From Rhodococcus opacus (GTDB lineage Bacteria; Actinomycetota; Actinomycetes; Mycobacteriales; Mycobacteriaceae): a stretch of 64,000 nucleotides of DNA. Shown piece after piece: positions 54,402 through 63,044 of this stretch; the first letter of the stretch is position 1, and each line of letters begins with the position of its first letter. The notes beneath the pieces were generated by a model, which worked only from the letters and a program-made list of their open reading frames with translations, was not told the origin of the DNA and ran no database searches. A program made the translations under genes and the position numbers. Location of the stretch: NCBI RefSeq assembly GCF_012396235.1, contig NZ_JAAXPA010000001.1, positions 248,001 to 312,000 on the forward strand. Direction: 5' to 3'.

Positions 54402-56123
54402 ATGACCGCCCGGCGCCGAGCACCGTTCGTCGTGCCGGGTTACAGCCTCCTTCTGGCGTTGCTGATCCTCGGGCCGCTGCTCGGGCCGGGCTATCTGCTG
54501 TTGCGGGACGCGGTCAGCACTCCCCGCTCGTATCTGACGGATTCGGCGCTCGGTCTCACGGATGCCGCCGCGCGGGCCGTGCCGCAGGACGCTCTGCTTG
54601 CGACGCTGAGCGTCGTCGTCGACGGCGGCCTGGTGGTGAAGGCGATCCTGCTTCTCGCGCTGTGGGCGGCCGGCTGGGGCGCGGCCCGGATGGTCCGCGC
54701 CGTGCTGCCGACGGCGGGGCTCGGACCGCGGCTCGTGGCCGCGACGGTGACGGTGTGGAATCCGTACGTCGCCGAGCGACTGCTGCAGGGGCACTGGAGC
54801 CTGCTGACGGGGTACGCGGCGCTGCCGTGGACGGTGTGCGCAGCGGTCGCGATTCGACGGGGTCACGGCCGGGGGTGGTTCGCCCTCGCGGCCTGCCTCG
54901 CGGCGGCCGGGCTGACCCCCACCGGGGTGTTGCTCGCCGCGGTGACGGCGGTGGCCGTCCTCGCACTACCCGGCGGACGATCGGCCGCGTGGCTCCGGGT
55001 AACCGGCGCGCTGGGCCTGTTCGTCGCCGCGAGCGCGCCGTGGCTGGTGGCCACGGCCCTGGCCGGAGGCGGCGGGGACGGCTCCGATCCCGCCGGGGTC
55101 GCGGCGTTCGCGGCGCGCGCCGAACCGGGGCTGGCGACGCTCGGCAGTCTCGCCGGCCTCGGCGGCGTGTGGAACGAGACCGCCGTCCCGGATACCCGGA
55201 CCACACTGTTCGCCCTCGTCGGAACGGTCCTGCTGCTCGGCGTCGTGCTGTGTGGACTCCCGGCGCTGTGGCGGCGGCGACGGCATCCCGTGGTGGCCGC
55301 ACTGACCGCACTCGCACTGGTGGCGGTGCTGCTGCCCGCACTCGGCGCGACCGCGTGGGGACTCGACGTCGGCCGTTGGATGGTGCAGAACGTCCCCGGC
55401 GCGGGGTTGCTCCGGGACGCGCAGAAATGGGTGGCGCTCGCGGCGCCGCTGTATGCGCTCGCCGCCGCGGCCGCGGTGCTGCGACGCCCCGGCACGTGGT
55501 CCGTCTCGGCCGTCCTGGTCGTGCTGCTCGCCCTCCCCGACCTCGCGTGGGGCGTCGGGGGCGCGCTGCGCCCGGTCCACTATCCGCCGTCGTGGCAGCA
55601 GGTAGCCGCCGAGGTGGCGCGCGACGCGCACAGCGGGGACGTCGCCGTGCTGCCCACCGGCATGTTCCGCAAGTTCTCCTACAGCGGTGCCGCTCCCGTT
55701 CTGGACCCCGCCCCGAGGATGCTGCCGGAGGACGTCCTGCAGACGGGCGAGCTGGTGGTGGCCGGTGGCACGGTGGAGGGCGAGGGGTCCCGGGCGCAGC
55801 AGGTGGAACGGGTGCTGCTCACCGGCGGTTCGGCCGCCGATCTCGCGTCGCTGGGCGTCCGGTGGGTCCTGGTCGAGCGCGACACGCCCGGACCGCGCGG
55901 CGAATCCGCGACCACCCTGGCCGGTCTGGAGCGACAGTTCTCGGACGAGCATCTGGAGCTGTACCGCGTCGGCGGCGACGTCGCGCGGCACGAGGCGTCC
56001 GATCGGGCACGGGCGACGGTGGTCGCGGCCCACGTGCTGTGGGCGCTGCTGCTGGCCGGCGGTCTACTCGGCGCGGGCGTGCTCGAGACCCGGACGCGCC
56101 AGCGCCGGCGACACCAGCCCTGA
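54402..56123 (+). CDS. Large polytopic membrane protein (Rv0226c-like)
   Basis: 573 aa, about 10-12 helices in the first 400 residues, then an extracytoplasmic domain (HYPPSWQQVAAEVARDAHSGDVAVLP ... GVRWVLVERDTP) and a final helix. A loop VWNPYVAERLLQGHWSLLTGY resembles GT-C glycosyltransferases. No obvious catalytic DD/DE motif can be assigned confidently. Its 3' end overlaps the convergent glycosyltransferase by 60 bp. Confidence 0.8.
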   Translation: MTARRRAPFVVPGYSLLLALLILGPLLGPGYLLLRDAVSTPRSYLTDSALGLTDAAARAVPQDALLATLSVVVDGGLVVKAILLLALWAAGWGAARMVRAVLPTAGLGPRLVAATVTVWNPYVAERLLQGHWSLLTGYAALPWTVCAAVAIRRGHGRGWFALAACLAAAGLTPTGVLLAAVTAVAVLALPGGRSAAWLRVTGALGLFVAASAPWLVATALAGGGGDGSDPAGVAAFAARAEPGLATLGSLAGLGGVWNETAVPDTRTTLFALVGTVLLLGVVLCGLPALWRRRRHPVVAALTALALVAVLLPALGATAWGLDVGRWMVQNVPGAGLLRDAQKWVALAAPLYALAAAAAVLRRPGTWSVSAVLVVLLALPDLAWGVGGALRPVHYPPSWQQVAAEVARDAHSGDVAVLPTGMFRKFSYSGAAPVLDPAPRMLPEDVLQTGELVVAGGTVEGEGSRAQQVERVLLTGGSAADLASLGVRWVLVERDTPGPRGESATTLAGLERQFSDEHLELYRVGGDVARHEASDRARATVVAAHVLWALLLAGGLLGAGVLETRTRQRRRHQP

Positions 56124-57290
56124 CGTCCGCAGGCCCGCGGCCGTGCCCGCCAGCACCTCGTGGACGCCGTTCCCGGTGTGCTTCCAGGAGAACTCACCCG
56201 CGCGGACCCGCGCCTTCTCACCGAGCACCATGCGTGTCTCGGGGTCGAGCAGGAGGGTGTTGACGGCCGCGGTCAGTTCGCCGACGTCGGCCGTCGCCGC
56301 TTCCGCGCTGCCGACCAGGACACCGGTCACGCCGTCGACGATCGAATCCGTCAGCCCCTTGGAGCTGCGGTAGCCGACGGTCGGGACCCCGTGCTGGGCG
56401 GCCTCGATGACGGCCAGACCCCAGCCCTCCTTGCGGGACGGCATGACGTGCACCCAGGACTGCGACAGCAACTGGTGCTTGCGGGTTTCGTCGACGTGCC
56501 CGTGGAACGTGACGGCGTCGCCGATGCCCAGTTCGTGTGCGTGGTCGCGGAGATTCTGCTCCCACCAGCCGCCACCGATGACGTCGAGGTGCACGTCGGC
56601 GATCGTGGGGCGCAGCGCCGCGATCGCTTCGAGGGCGTCCTCGATCTGCTTGTGCGGCACCAGCCGGGACAGGACGCACACGCTGGGATGCGCGGTCCGG
56701 GTGTCGGCGCCGCCGACGTCCACGCCGAGAGGGATGTCGTCGGCGCCGTTGCGCACCACCGCGATCCGTTCGCGCTCGACGCCGAGTTCGACGAGTTCGT
56801 CGGCGGACGGCAGCGACACGGTGAGGTACTGGTCGTCCCGATGGGTGCGCGGCGACAACCGGGATTCCACCCACCAGCCGATCTTGCCCATCAATCGGCC
56901 CGCCACGGGCCACTGCTCGCGGTGGCAGTGATGCACGAGCAGCGTCACGGGTGCACCGGCGACGACGCGGGAGAAGAACGGGATGCCGTTCTGGGTGTCG
57001 ATGACGGCGTCGGGCCGGATCCCTCGTAGCGGTCCGAACCCGAGCCGGCCCGCGGCGATCGCGGCGAGGGCGCGGGGGTAGACGCTGTACCGTCCGCCCG
57101 CCCGGCTGATCTCGATGCCGTCGACGGTCTCCTTCTTGGCGGCGCCGCGGTAACCGGCGGTGCGGAGGGTGACCTTGATTCCCCGCGCCGCGAGCTGGGC
57201 GCCGACCTCCTCGAGGTACCGCTCACTGCCGCCACCCTGAGGGTGACCGGTGTCGCGCCAGCAGAGCAGCAGAACCTCTCGCACGTTCAT
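56064..57290 (-). CDS. GT4-family glycosyltransferase (Rv0225-like)
   Basis: 408 aa from ATG 57290 (AGGAG upstream). N-terminus NVREVLLLCWRDTGHPQGGGSERYLEEVG, donor-binding domain VCVLSRLVPHKQIEDALEA, then the GT-B E-x7-E motif in SRKEGWGLAVIEAAQHGVP. Retaining enzyme of the GT4 group; likely a mannosyl- or glucosyltransferase for an envelope glycolipid. Divergent from the methyltransferase gene. Confidence 0.88.
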   Translation of the reverse strand: MNVREVLLLCWRDTGHPQGGGSERYLEEVGAQLAARGIKVTLRTAGYRGAAKKETVDGIEISRAGGRYSVYPRALAAIAAGRLGFGPLRGIRPDAVIDTQNGIPFFSRVVAGAPVTLLVHHCHREQWPVAGRLMGKIGWWVESRLSPRTHRDDQYLTVSLPSADELVELGVERERIAVVRNGADDIPLGVDVGGADTRTAHPSVCVLSRLVPHKQIEDALEAIAALRPTIADVHLDVIGGGWWEQNLRDHAHELGIGDAVTFHGHVDETRKHQLLSQSWVHVMPSRKEGWGLAVIEAAQHGVPTVGYRSSKGLTDSIVDGVTGVLVGSAEAATADVGELTAAVNTLLLDPETRMVLGEKARVRAGEFSWKHTGNGVHEVLAGTAAGLRTSGLVSPALARPGLEHARAE

Positions 57291-57443
57291 ATACTCCTGT
57301 GGTCGGTGCGGTACATGTGGTCTCGGGGCGGGACGTTCCGCGCTGTAGTCCCCGAACACCCTATCGGTCGCGTTCCACCGGATGTTGCAGCCACCGCGAA
57401 CGGATTGCGGCCCCGGCGGCGGCACTCGCTAAGGTTCAGTCTC

Positions 57444-58214
57444 GTGACGACGCCTCCCGTGACCCGGCGATTCGGTCGACGGGCAACCCTGAAGCGGTCG
57501 TTCGGCCTGCTCAGCGACTTCCGGCACGAACAGACCGCACCCGACCTGTTCTACGGCGCCCTCGCCCGCGACTCCGTCGAACTGATCGGCGACCTGTACG
57601 GCGGTCTCACCGAATCGGATCTCACCGGGACGACGGTGCTGGACGTCGGCGGCGGCCCCGGTTACTTCGCGGACGTGTTCCAGCAGGCCGGCGCCCGGTA
57701 CGTCCCGGTGGAGCCGGATCCCTCGGAGATGCATGCCGCGGGTCTCGCCGTGGGCGGCGCGGTGCGCGGGTCGGGGTTGGCGCTGCCGTTCCGGACGTCG
57801 TCGGTGGACATCTGCTTCTCCTCCAATGTCGCCGAGCACGTCAGCGAACCGTGGGCAATGGCGGACGAGATGGTCCGGGTGACGAAACCCGGCGGCCTGA
57901 TCGTGCTGTCCTACACGTTGTGGTGGGGCCCGTTCGGCGGCCATGAGACCGGGCCGTGGCATGCACTCGGCGGTGAGTACGCCGCTCGCCGCTACCTGCG
58001 CAAGAACGGCCGCGAACCCAAGAACCGGTACGGCGTCTCCCTGTTCAAAGTGGGTGCGGCCGACGGGCTTCGGTGGGCCCGCCGCGCCCCGGACGCGGAC
58101 TTCCTCGCGGCGTTCCCCCGCTACCACCCGCGCTGGGCGTGGTGGATGGTGCGAATCCCCGGACTGCGGGAGTTTTTGGTGAGCAACCTCGTTCTCGTGA
58201 TGCGGAAGCACTGA
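57444..58214 (+). CDS. Class I methyltransferase (Rv0224c-like)
   Basis: 256 aa from GTG 57444; GTG 57459 is an alternative. SAM motif VLDVGGGPGYFADVFQ, VEPDPSEMHAAG, then CFSSNVAEHVSEPW and RVTKPGGLIVLSYT. C-terminal RYHPRWAWWMVRIPGLREFLVSN is characteristic of this group, with amphipathic helices that may contact the membrane. The substrate is unknown; it is probably a glycolipid or quinone precursor. Confidence 0.87.
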   Translation: MTTPPVTRRFGRRATLKRSFGLLSDFRHEQTAPDLFYGALARDSVELIGDLYGGLTESDLTGTTVLDVGGGPGYFADVFQQAGARYVPVEPDPSEMHAAGLAVGGAVRGSGLALPFRTSSVDICFSSNVAEHVSEPWAMADEMVRVTKPGGLIVLSYTLWWGPFGGHETGPWHALGGEYAARRYLRKNGREPKNRYGVSLFKVGAADGLRWARRAPDADFLAAFPRYHPRWAWWMVRIPGLREFLVSNLVLVMRKH

Positions 58215-58216
58215 CC

Positions 58217-59104
58217 GTGGTCGCGCTGGCTCTCGACATCGGCGGCACCAAGATGGCCGCCGGGATCGTCGACGCGGACGGCACCGTGCCGCATCCGGCC
58301 ACCACCCCGACGCCGGCGACCGGCGTCGCCGACGCGTGCGCCGCCCTGCTGCGGGAGGTCGCGGGCGCGGCAACGATCACGTCGGTCGGTATCGCGTGCG
58401 CGGGACCGGTCGACACGGTCGCCGGCACCGCGTCACCCATCAACATCGACGAGTGGTCGGGCGGCTTCGGCCTGGTCGGCTTGGTGCAGGAACTTTTTCC
58501 CGGCGTCCCCGCGAGTCTGGCGATGGACGGCGCCGCCGCCGCTCTCGGTGAGCATCACCACGGTGCCGGGCGCGGTGTCCCCGACCTACTGAGCCTGGTC
58601 GTATCCACCGGCATCGGCGGCGGAGTGGTCCTCGGCGGCCGCATCGCCACCGGCCGGACCGGCAACGCGGGACACATCGGTCACCTGGTGGTCCCCGGCG
58701 GAAGCGAGCCGTGCACGTGCAGCGGGACCGGGTGCCTGGAGACGGTGGCGAGCGGACCGTCGTCCGTGCGCTGGGCTCGCTCCCGGGGATGGCGCGGGAC
58801 GACGGGCGTCGAATTGGCGAGGGCCGCCGCGGACGGGGACGACGTCGCCGTGGCCGCCCTCGACCGCGCCGGGACCGCACTCGGGCAGGCCATCGCGTCC
58901 GCCGCAGCCCTCCTCGACGTCGAGCTCGCGGTGATCGGTGGCGGATTCGCGCAGGCAGGACCGCCGCTGTGGGACCCGATGCGCAGGGCCGCCGCCCGCC
59001 ACGCCCGGTTGTCCTTCGTCGCGAATCTGCGGGTGGTCCCGGCGGAACTCGGCGCCTCCGGAACCCTCGTCGGGGCGGGAGTGCTGGCCGTCGACGAGGG
59101 CTGA
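58217..59104 (+). CDS. ROK-family sugar kinase
   Basis: 295 aa from GTG 58217, two bases after the methyltransferase stop. ATP-binding ALDIGGTKMAAG, catalytic Asp in SLAMDGAAAALGEHHHG, sugar/zinc segment GHIGHLVVPGG and CTCSGTGCLE (a Ser replaces the first Gly of the usual C-x-C-G-x2-G-C). Probably glucokinase- or ManNAc kinase-like. I recall no equivalent in the M. tuberculosis Rv0223c-Rv0224c region. Confidence 0.84.
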   Translation: MVALALDIGGTKMAAGIVDADGTVPHPATTPTPATGVADACAALLREVAGAATITSVGIACAGPVDTVAGTASPINIDEWSGGFGLVGLVQELFPGVPASLAMDGAAAALGEHHHGAGRGVPDLLSLVVSTGIGGGVVLGGRIATGRTGNAGHIGHLVVPGGSEPCTCSGTGCLETVASGPSSVRWARSRGWRGTTGVELARAAADGDDVAVAALDRAGTALGQAIASAAALLDVELAVIGGGFAQAGPPLWDPMRRAAARHARLSFVANLRVVPAELGASGTLVGAGVLAVDEG

Positions 59105-59137
59105 CGCAGCGGGATCTCCTCACCTGTTCCGAAATTC

Positions 59138-59151
59138 TGTAACGTGTTCTA
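59138..59151. promoter_or_regulatory. KstR-type operator TGTAACGTGTTCTA
   Basis: Fits the KstR consensus TNNAACNNGTTNNA at every fixed position, 39 bases before the GTG of the APH-like gene and downstream of the ROK gene stop. Confidence 0.62.
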
Positions 59152-59190
59152 GTGTTCAGGGTCACACCACGTTCAGGAGAGGAGGTGACC

Positions 59191-60354
59191 GTGAGCACGA
59201 GCACCGCCCGATCCGCCGACGACTCCGATCACTCGTCCGAAGTCGCCCGGCCCACTGACTCCCGTCGCGATCCGGAGGTACTGCGAGACGCGCTGCAACG
59301 CTGGCTCGCCGCCCAATTGCCCGCCGACGCCGCACCCGAGGTCACGCACGTCCACCTCCCCGACGCCAACGGCATGTCGAGCGAGACCATCCTGTTCGAC
59401 GCCACCTGGTCCGGCGAGGTTCACCCACTGGTCGCGCGGGTCGCGCCGGCCGACACGACGATGCCTGTCTTCCCGGAGTACGACCTCGACGGGCAGTTCC
59501 AGGTGATGGCGCAGGTCCGGGAGAACTCCGCCGTCCCGGTCCCGGTCGTCTACTGGTCCGAATCCGATCCCGGTCCGCTGGGCGCCCCGTTCTTCGTCAT
59601 GGCCCGCGTCTCGGGGCAGGTCCCGCCGGACGTGATGCCCTACAACTTCGGGTCGTGGGTGACGGAGGCGACCGAGGAGCAGCGCGCGCTGTTGCAGCAC
59701 AGTGCGGTGAATGTGCTTGCGCTGCTGCATGACATCGACCGGCCGTGGGAGCGGTTCGCGTTCCTGCAACTGCCCGGCTCGGGTCCCACCGTCACCGAGG
59801 CGCTCGCCGCGCACATCCGGCAGCAACGCGACTACTACGAGTGGACGACGCTGTCCGGTCCCCGGTCCCCGCTGATCGAACGCGGCTTCGCGTGGATGGA
59901 GGAGAACCTCCCGGACGACCCCTCCCCCGCCGTCTTCTGCTGGGGCGACGCCCGCATCGGCAACATGATGTTCGAGGACTTCCGGCCCGTGGCCGTACTC
60001 GACTGGGAGATGGCCGCACTCGGACCCCGCGAACTCGACCTGGGCTGGATGACGTACCTGCACCGGTTCTTCGAGGACATCGCCGCGGCCGCCGGACTGG
60101 ACGGGATGCCCGACTTCCTGCGACTCGACGACCTCGCCGCGCTGTACGAGGAATTGACGGGTCACACGCCCCGCGATCTCGAGTACTACACCGCCTACGC
60201 GGCACTGCGGCAGGCCACCATCATGCTGCGGATCCAGGAGCGCGCCATCCACTTCGGACAGGCCGTCGCTCCGGAGGATCCGGACGACATGATCATGCAC
60301 CGCGCGTCGCTGGAGGCGATGCTCGACGGCACGTACTGGGAGAAGATCCGATGA
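59191..60354 (+). CDS. Aminoglycoside-phosphotransferase-like kinase
   Basis: 387 aa from GTG 59191 (GGAGG five bases upstream). Protein-kinase-like fold: VTHVHLPDANGMSSETILFDATW, PFFVMARVSG hinge, and the catalytic/metal loops FCWGDARIGNMMFED and VAVLDWEMAALGPRELDLGW. In mycolata these APH-type proteins commonly accompany lipid and steroid catabolic genes rather than drug resistance. Stop overlaps the next start (ATGA). Confidence 0.86.
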   Translation: MSTSTARSADDSDHSSEVARPTDSRRDPEVLRDALQRWLAAQLPADAAPEVTHVHLPDANGMSSETILFDATWSGEVHPLVARVAPADTTMPVFPEYDLDGQFQVMAQVRENSAVPVPVVYWSESDPGPLGAPFFVMARVSGQVPPDVMPYNFGSWVTEATEEQRALLQHSAVNVLALLHDIDRPWERFAFLQLPGSGPTVTEALAAHIRQQRDYYEWTTLSGPRSPLIERGFAWMEENLPDDPSPAVFCWGDARIGNMMFEDFRPVAVLDWEMAALGPRELDLGWMTYLHRFFEDIAAAAGLDGMPDFLRLDDLAALYEELTGHTPRDLEYYTAYAALRQATIMLRIQERAIHFGQAVAPEDPDDMIMHRASLEAMLDGTYWEKIR

Positions 60355-61496
60355 CCGCCGACTACGCGGGAAATCCGCTGTCCCCGATGGACGACTACCC
60401 CATCCATCAGGTGGCCGAACCCATCCGGCGCGTCGCCACGTCCGACCGCAACTTCTACGACCGCTACTACTTCAACTGCTACCCCTCGGCCGAGTCCGAC
60501 CTCTTCCTCATCATCGGTCTCGGGCAGTACCCCAACCTCGGCGTGACGGACGCCTTCGCGGTGCTCCGCCGCGGCGACGACCACATCGTCGTCCGCGGGT
60601 CCGCGGCCCTGGGACACGACCGCTCCGACAGCACCGTCGGACCGTTCCGCGTCGAGGTCCTCGAGGGTCTGCAACGCTTGCGCGTCGTGCTCGAGCCCGG
60701 CGACTACGACCTCTCCTTCGACCTCACCTTCGACGGCGCGATCCCCGCGACGCTGGAGCCCCGCCACTTCCGCAGGCAACTCGAGCGCGTCACCTTCGAT
60801 ACGAGCCGATTCGTCCAGACCGGCACCTGGGCAGGCGAACTCACGATCGACGGGCAGAGCCGCCCCGTCACCCCCGACACCTGGCGCGGCAACCGCGACC
60901 GGTCGTGGGGGGTGCGCCCCGTCGGCGAGTCCGAGCCGCCCGGACGGCGCGCGGTCGACGGGATCCAGAACTTCTTCTGGATCTACTCGGTGATGCAGTT
61001 CGAGGACTACTCCGTCTCCGTCGTCCTGCAGGAGGACGAACTCGGCAGGCGCATCGTCGAGGAAGCCGTCCGCATCTGGCCGGACGCCGACCGCGAACCC
61101 GAATGGCTGGGCCGACCCGAACACGAGCTGAAGTTCGAACCGGGGACACGGGACGTCACGTCGGCGTCGCTGAGTTTCCACCGCCCGACCGGCGAGGTCG
61201 TCACCGTCACCTGCGACCTGCTGGTTCCCAATTACATCGGTATCGGCACGGGGTACGGCCTCGAAGCCGATTGGCGTCACGGCATGTGGCAGGGCGAACT
61301 CATGGTGCAGGGACTGCGCAAACGAGCGTCCGAGATCGAACCGGGACTCCGGATGTTCTGCCCCGTCGACAATCTCACCCGCTTCCGGCTAGAGGACGGC
61401 GGCGAGACCGTCGTCGGGACCGGGCTGTTCGAGGTCGCGGCGATCGGCCCACACGCACGGTACGGATTCGACAGTTTCACCGACACCGCCTCCTGA
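60351..61496 (+). CDS. Conserved protein of unknown function in KstR-type operon
   Basis: 381 aa, soluble, rich in beta-strand pattern. MDDYPIHQVAEPIRRVATSDRNFYDRYYFN, HDRSDSTVGPFRVEVLEGLQRLRV and GNRDRSWGVRPVGE are recognisable as conserved in actinobacterial DUF7065/DUF7064-like proteins that occur next to APH-type kinases. An AttH/lipocalin-like fold is possible. Function unknown. Confidence 0.75.
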   Translation: MTADYAGNPLSPMDDYPIHQVAEPIRRVATSDRNFYDRYYFNCYPSAESDLFLIIGLGQYPNLGVTDAFAVLRRGDDHIVVRGSAALGHDRSDSTVGPFRVEVLEGLQRLRVVLEPGDYDLSFDLTFDGAIPATLEPRHFRRQLERVTFDTSRFVQTGTWAGELTIDGQSRPVTPDTWRGNRDRSWGVRPVGESEPPGRRAVDGIQNFFWIYSVMQFEDYSVSVVLQEDELGRRIVEEAVRIWPDADREPEWLGRPEHELKFEPGTRDVTSASLSFHRPTGEVVTVTCDLLVPNYIGIGTGYGLEADWRHGMWQGELMVQGLRKRASEIEPGLRMFCPVDNLTRFRLEDGGETVVGTGLFEVAAIGPHARYGFDSFTDTAS

Positions 61497-61524
61497 CCGG
61501 GGGAACGACACGAGGAATGGACTC

Positions 61525-62973
61525 ATGACCGACTACGACAAGCTCTACATCGGCGGCAAGTGGGTGGCCCCGGCCACCGATCAGGTGCTCGAAGTGTTCT
61601 CCCCGGCAACCGAGGAACGCGTCGGCAGCTGTCCCGTCGCGTCGCCGGCCGACATCGACGACGCCGTCGCCACTGCCCGGCGGGCATTCGACGAAGGTCC
61701 GTGGCCGCAGACCACTCCCGCCGAGCGCGGGGAGATCCTCGCGAAGGCGGCGAAACTCATCGAGGAACGCGGCGACACCCTCAACGCACTGATCTCGTCC
61801 GAGATGGGCCAGCCACCCGCGATGGTCGGGATGATGCAGCAGACGCCGTCGCTCGCGACCCTGAACTTCTATGCCGGCCTCGCGAACGAGTTCGAGTGGG
61901 AGCAGACCCGCACCGGCGTGTTCGGACAGACGAAGGTGCTGCGGGAGCCGGTCGGCGTGGTGGCCGCGGTCCTCGCCTGGAACGTGCCACTGTTCCTCGC
62001 CGTCAACAAGCTGTCCCCGGCGCTGCTCGCCGGCTGCACCGTCCTGCTCAAGCCCGCACCCGAATCTCCGCTCTCCACACACCTTCTCGCCGAAATCTTC
62101 GCCGAGGCGGGTGTCCCCGAGGGTGTCATCTCCGTCCTGCCCGGTGGCGCCGAGACCGGCGAATACCTGGTGTCGCATCCCGGGATCGACAAGATCACGT
62201 TCACCGGCAGCAGTCCCGTCGGCCGCAAGATCGGCGCCATCGCCGCACAGAACCTCAAGCGCTGCTCCCTCGAGCTGGGCGGCAAGTCGGCGGCCATCAT
62301 CCTCGAGGACGCCGACCTCGCATCCACGATGCCGATGCTGGTGATGTCCGGGCTCATGAACACCGGGCAGGCATGCGTCGCGCAGACCCGGATCCTCGCT
62401 CCGCGTTCCCGCTACGACGAGGTTCTGGACGCCCTCGTGGCGGGTGCCGGATTCATGACTGTCGGCGATCCCTCCGATCCGGCCGCGCAACTCGGTCCGC
62501 TGATCTCCGAGAAGCAGCGCGACCGCGTCGAGGGCTACATCGCCAAGGGCAAGGAACAGGGCGCCCGCGTGGTACTCGGCGGCGGCCGTCCGGAAGGCCT
62601 CGACAAGGGCTGGTACGTGGAGCCGACCATCTTCGCGGACGTCGACAACTCGATGACGATCGCCCGCGAGGAGATCTTCGGACCCGTCCTGTCCGTGATT
62701 CCCTACGACTCCGAGGACGAGGCGATCAAGATCGCCAACGACTCCGACTACGGACTCGCCGGCTCGGTGTACACCACCGACATCGATCACGGTCTCGCCG
62801 TCGCGAAGCAGATCCGCACCGGCACCTACGCCATCAACTGGTACGCGTTCGACCCCGGCTCACCGTTCGGCGGCTACAAGGCCTCCGGCATCGGTCGCGA
62901 GAACGGACCGGAGGGGCTCGAAGCGTTCTGTGAGACCAAGTCCGTCCTCATGCCGCCCGGTTACAGCGGATAG
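61525..62973 (+). CDS. Aldehyde dehydrogenase (Rv0223c-like)
   Basis: 482 aa, complete NAD(P)-dependent ALDH. AWNVPLFLAVNKLSPALLAGCTVLLKPAPE, FTGSSPVGRKIG, general base Glu in LELGGKSAA, nucleophile Cys in NTGQACVAQTR and EEIFGPVLSV. Corresponds to Rv0223c by order. In the same likely operon as the APH-like kinase, so an aldehyde intermediate of steroid or lipid side-chain breakdown is a reasonable substrate class. Confidence 0.92.
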   Translation: MTDYDKLYIGGKWVAPATDQVLEVFSPATEERVGSCPVASPADIDDAVATARRAFDEGPWPQTTPAERGEILAKAAKLIEERGDTLNALISSEMGQPPAMVGMMQQTPSLATLNFYAGLANEFEWEQTRTGVFGQTKVLREPVGVVAAVLAWNVPLFLAVNKLSPALLAGCTVLLKPAPESPLSTHLLAEIFAEAGVPEGVISVLPGGAETGEYLVSHPGIDKITFTGSSPVGRKIGAIAAQNLKRCSLELGGKSAAIILEDADLASTMPMLVMSGLMNTGQACVAQTRILAPRSRYDEVLDALVAGAGFMTVGDPSDPAAQLGPLISEKQRDRVEGYIAKGKEQGARVVLGGGRPEGLDKGWYVEPTIFADVDNSMTIAREEIFGPVLSVIPYDSEDEAIKIANDSDYGLAGSVYTTDIDHGLAVAKQIRTGTYAINWYAFDPGSPFGGYKASGIGRENGPEGLEAFCETKSVLMPPGYSG

Positions 62974-62986
62974 GCGCTCCGCGCCC

Positions 62987-63026
62987 GTGCGCCTTTCTGG
63001 TTGCTGCAGCTACCAGAAAGGCGCAC
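62987..63026. terminator. Long palindrome after aldehyde dehydrogenase
   Basis: Perfect 15-bp stem GTGCGCCTTTCTGGT with ACCAGAAAGGCGCAC; the 10-nt loop TGCTGCAGCT is itself nearly palindromic. No T-run. Core and loop resemble 38538-38572. Confidence 0.7.
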
Positions 63027-63044
63027 AGGCGTTAGCGTGATCGG

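Noticed and set aside
54392..56263. 623-residue plus-strand frame overlapping the membrane protein
   Set aside because: Arg/Gly-rich shadow; the 573-aa frame with membrane helices is the real gene.
59191..60354. Aminoglycoside resistance gene
   Set aside because: The APH-like fold is shared with many metabolic kinases in mycolata; KstR-type operator and aldehyde dehydrogenase context point to catabolism.
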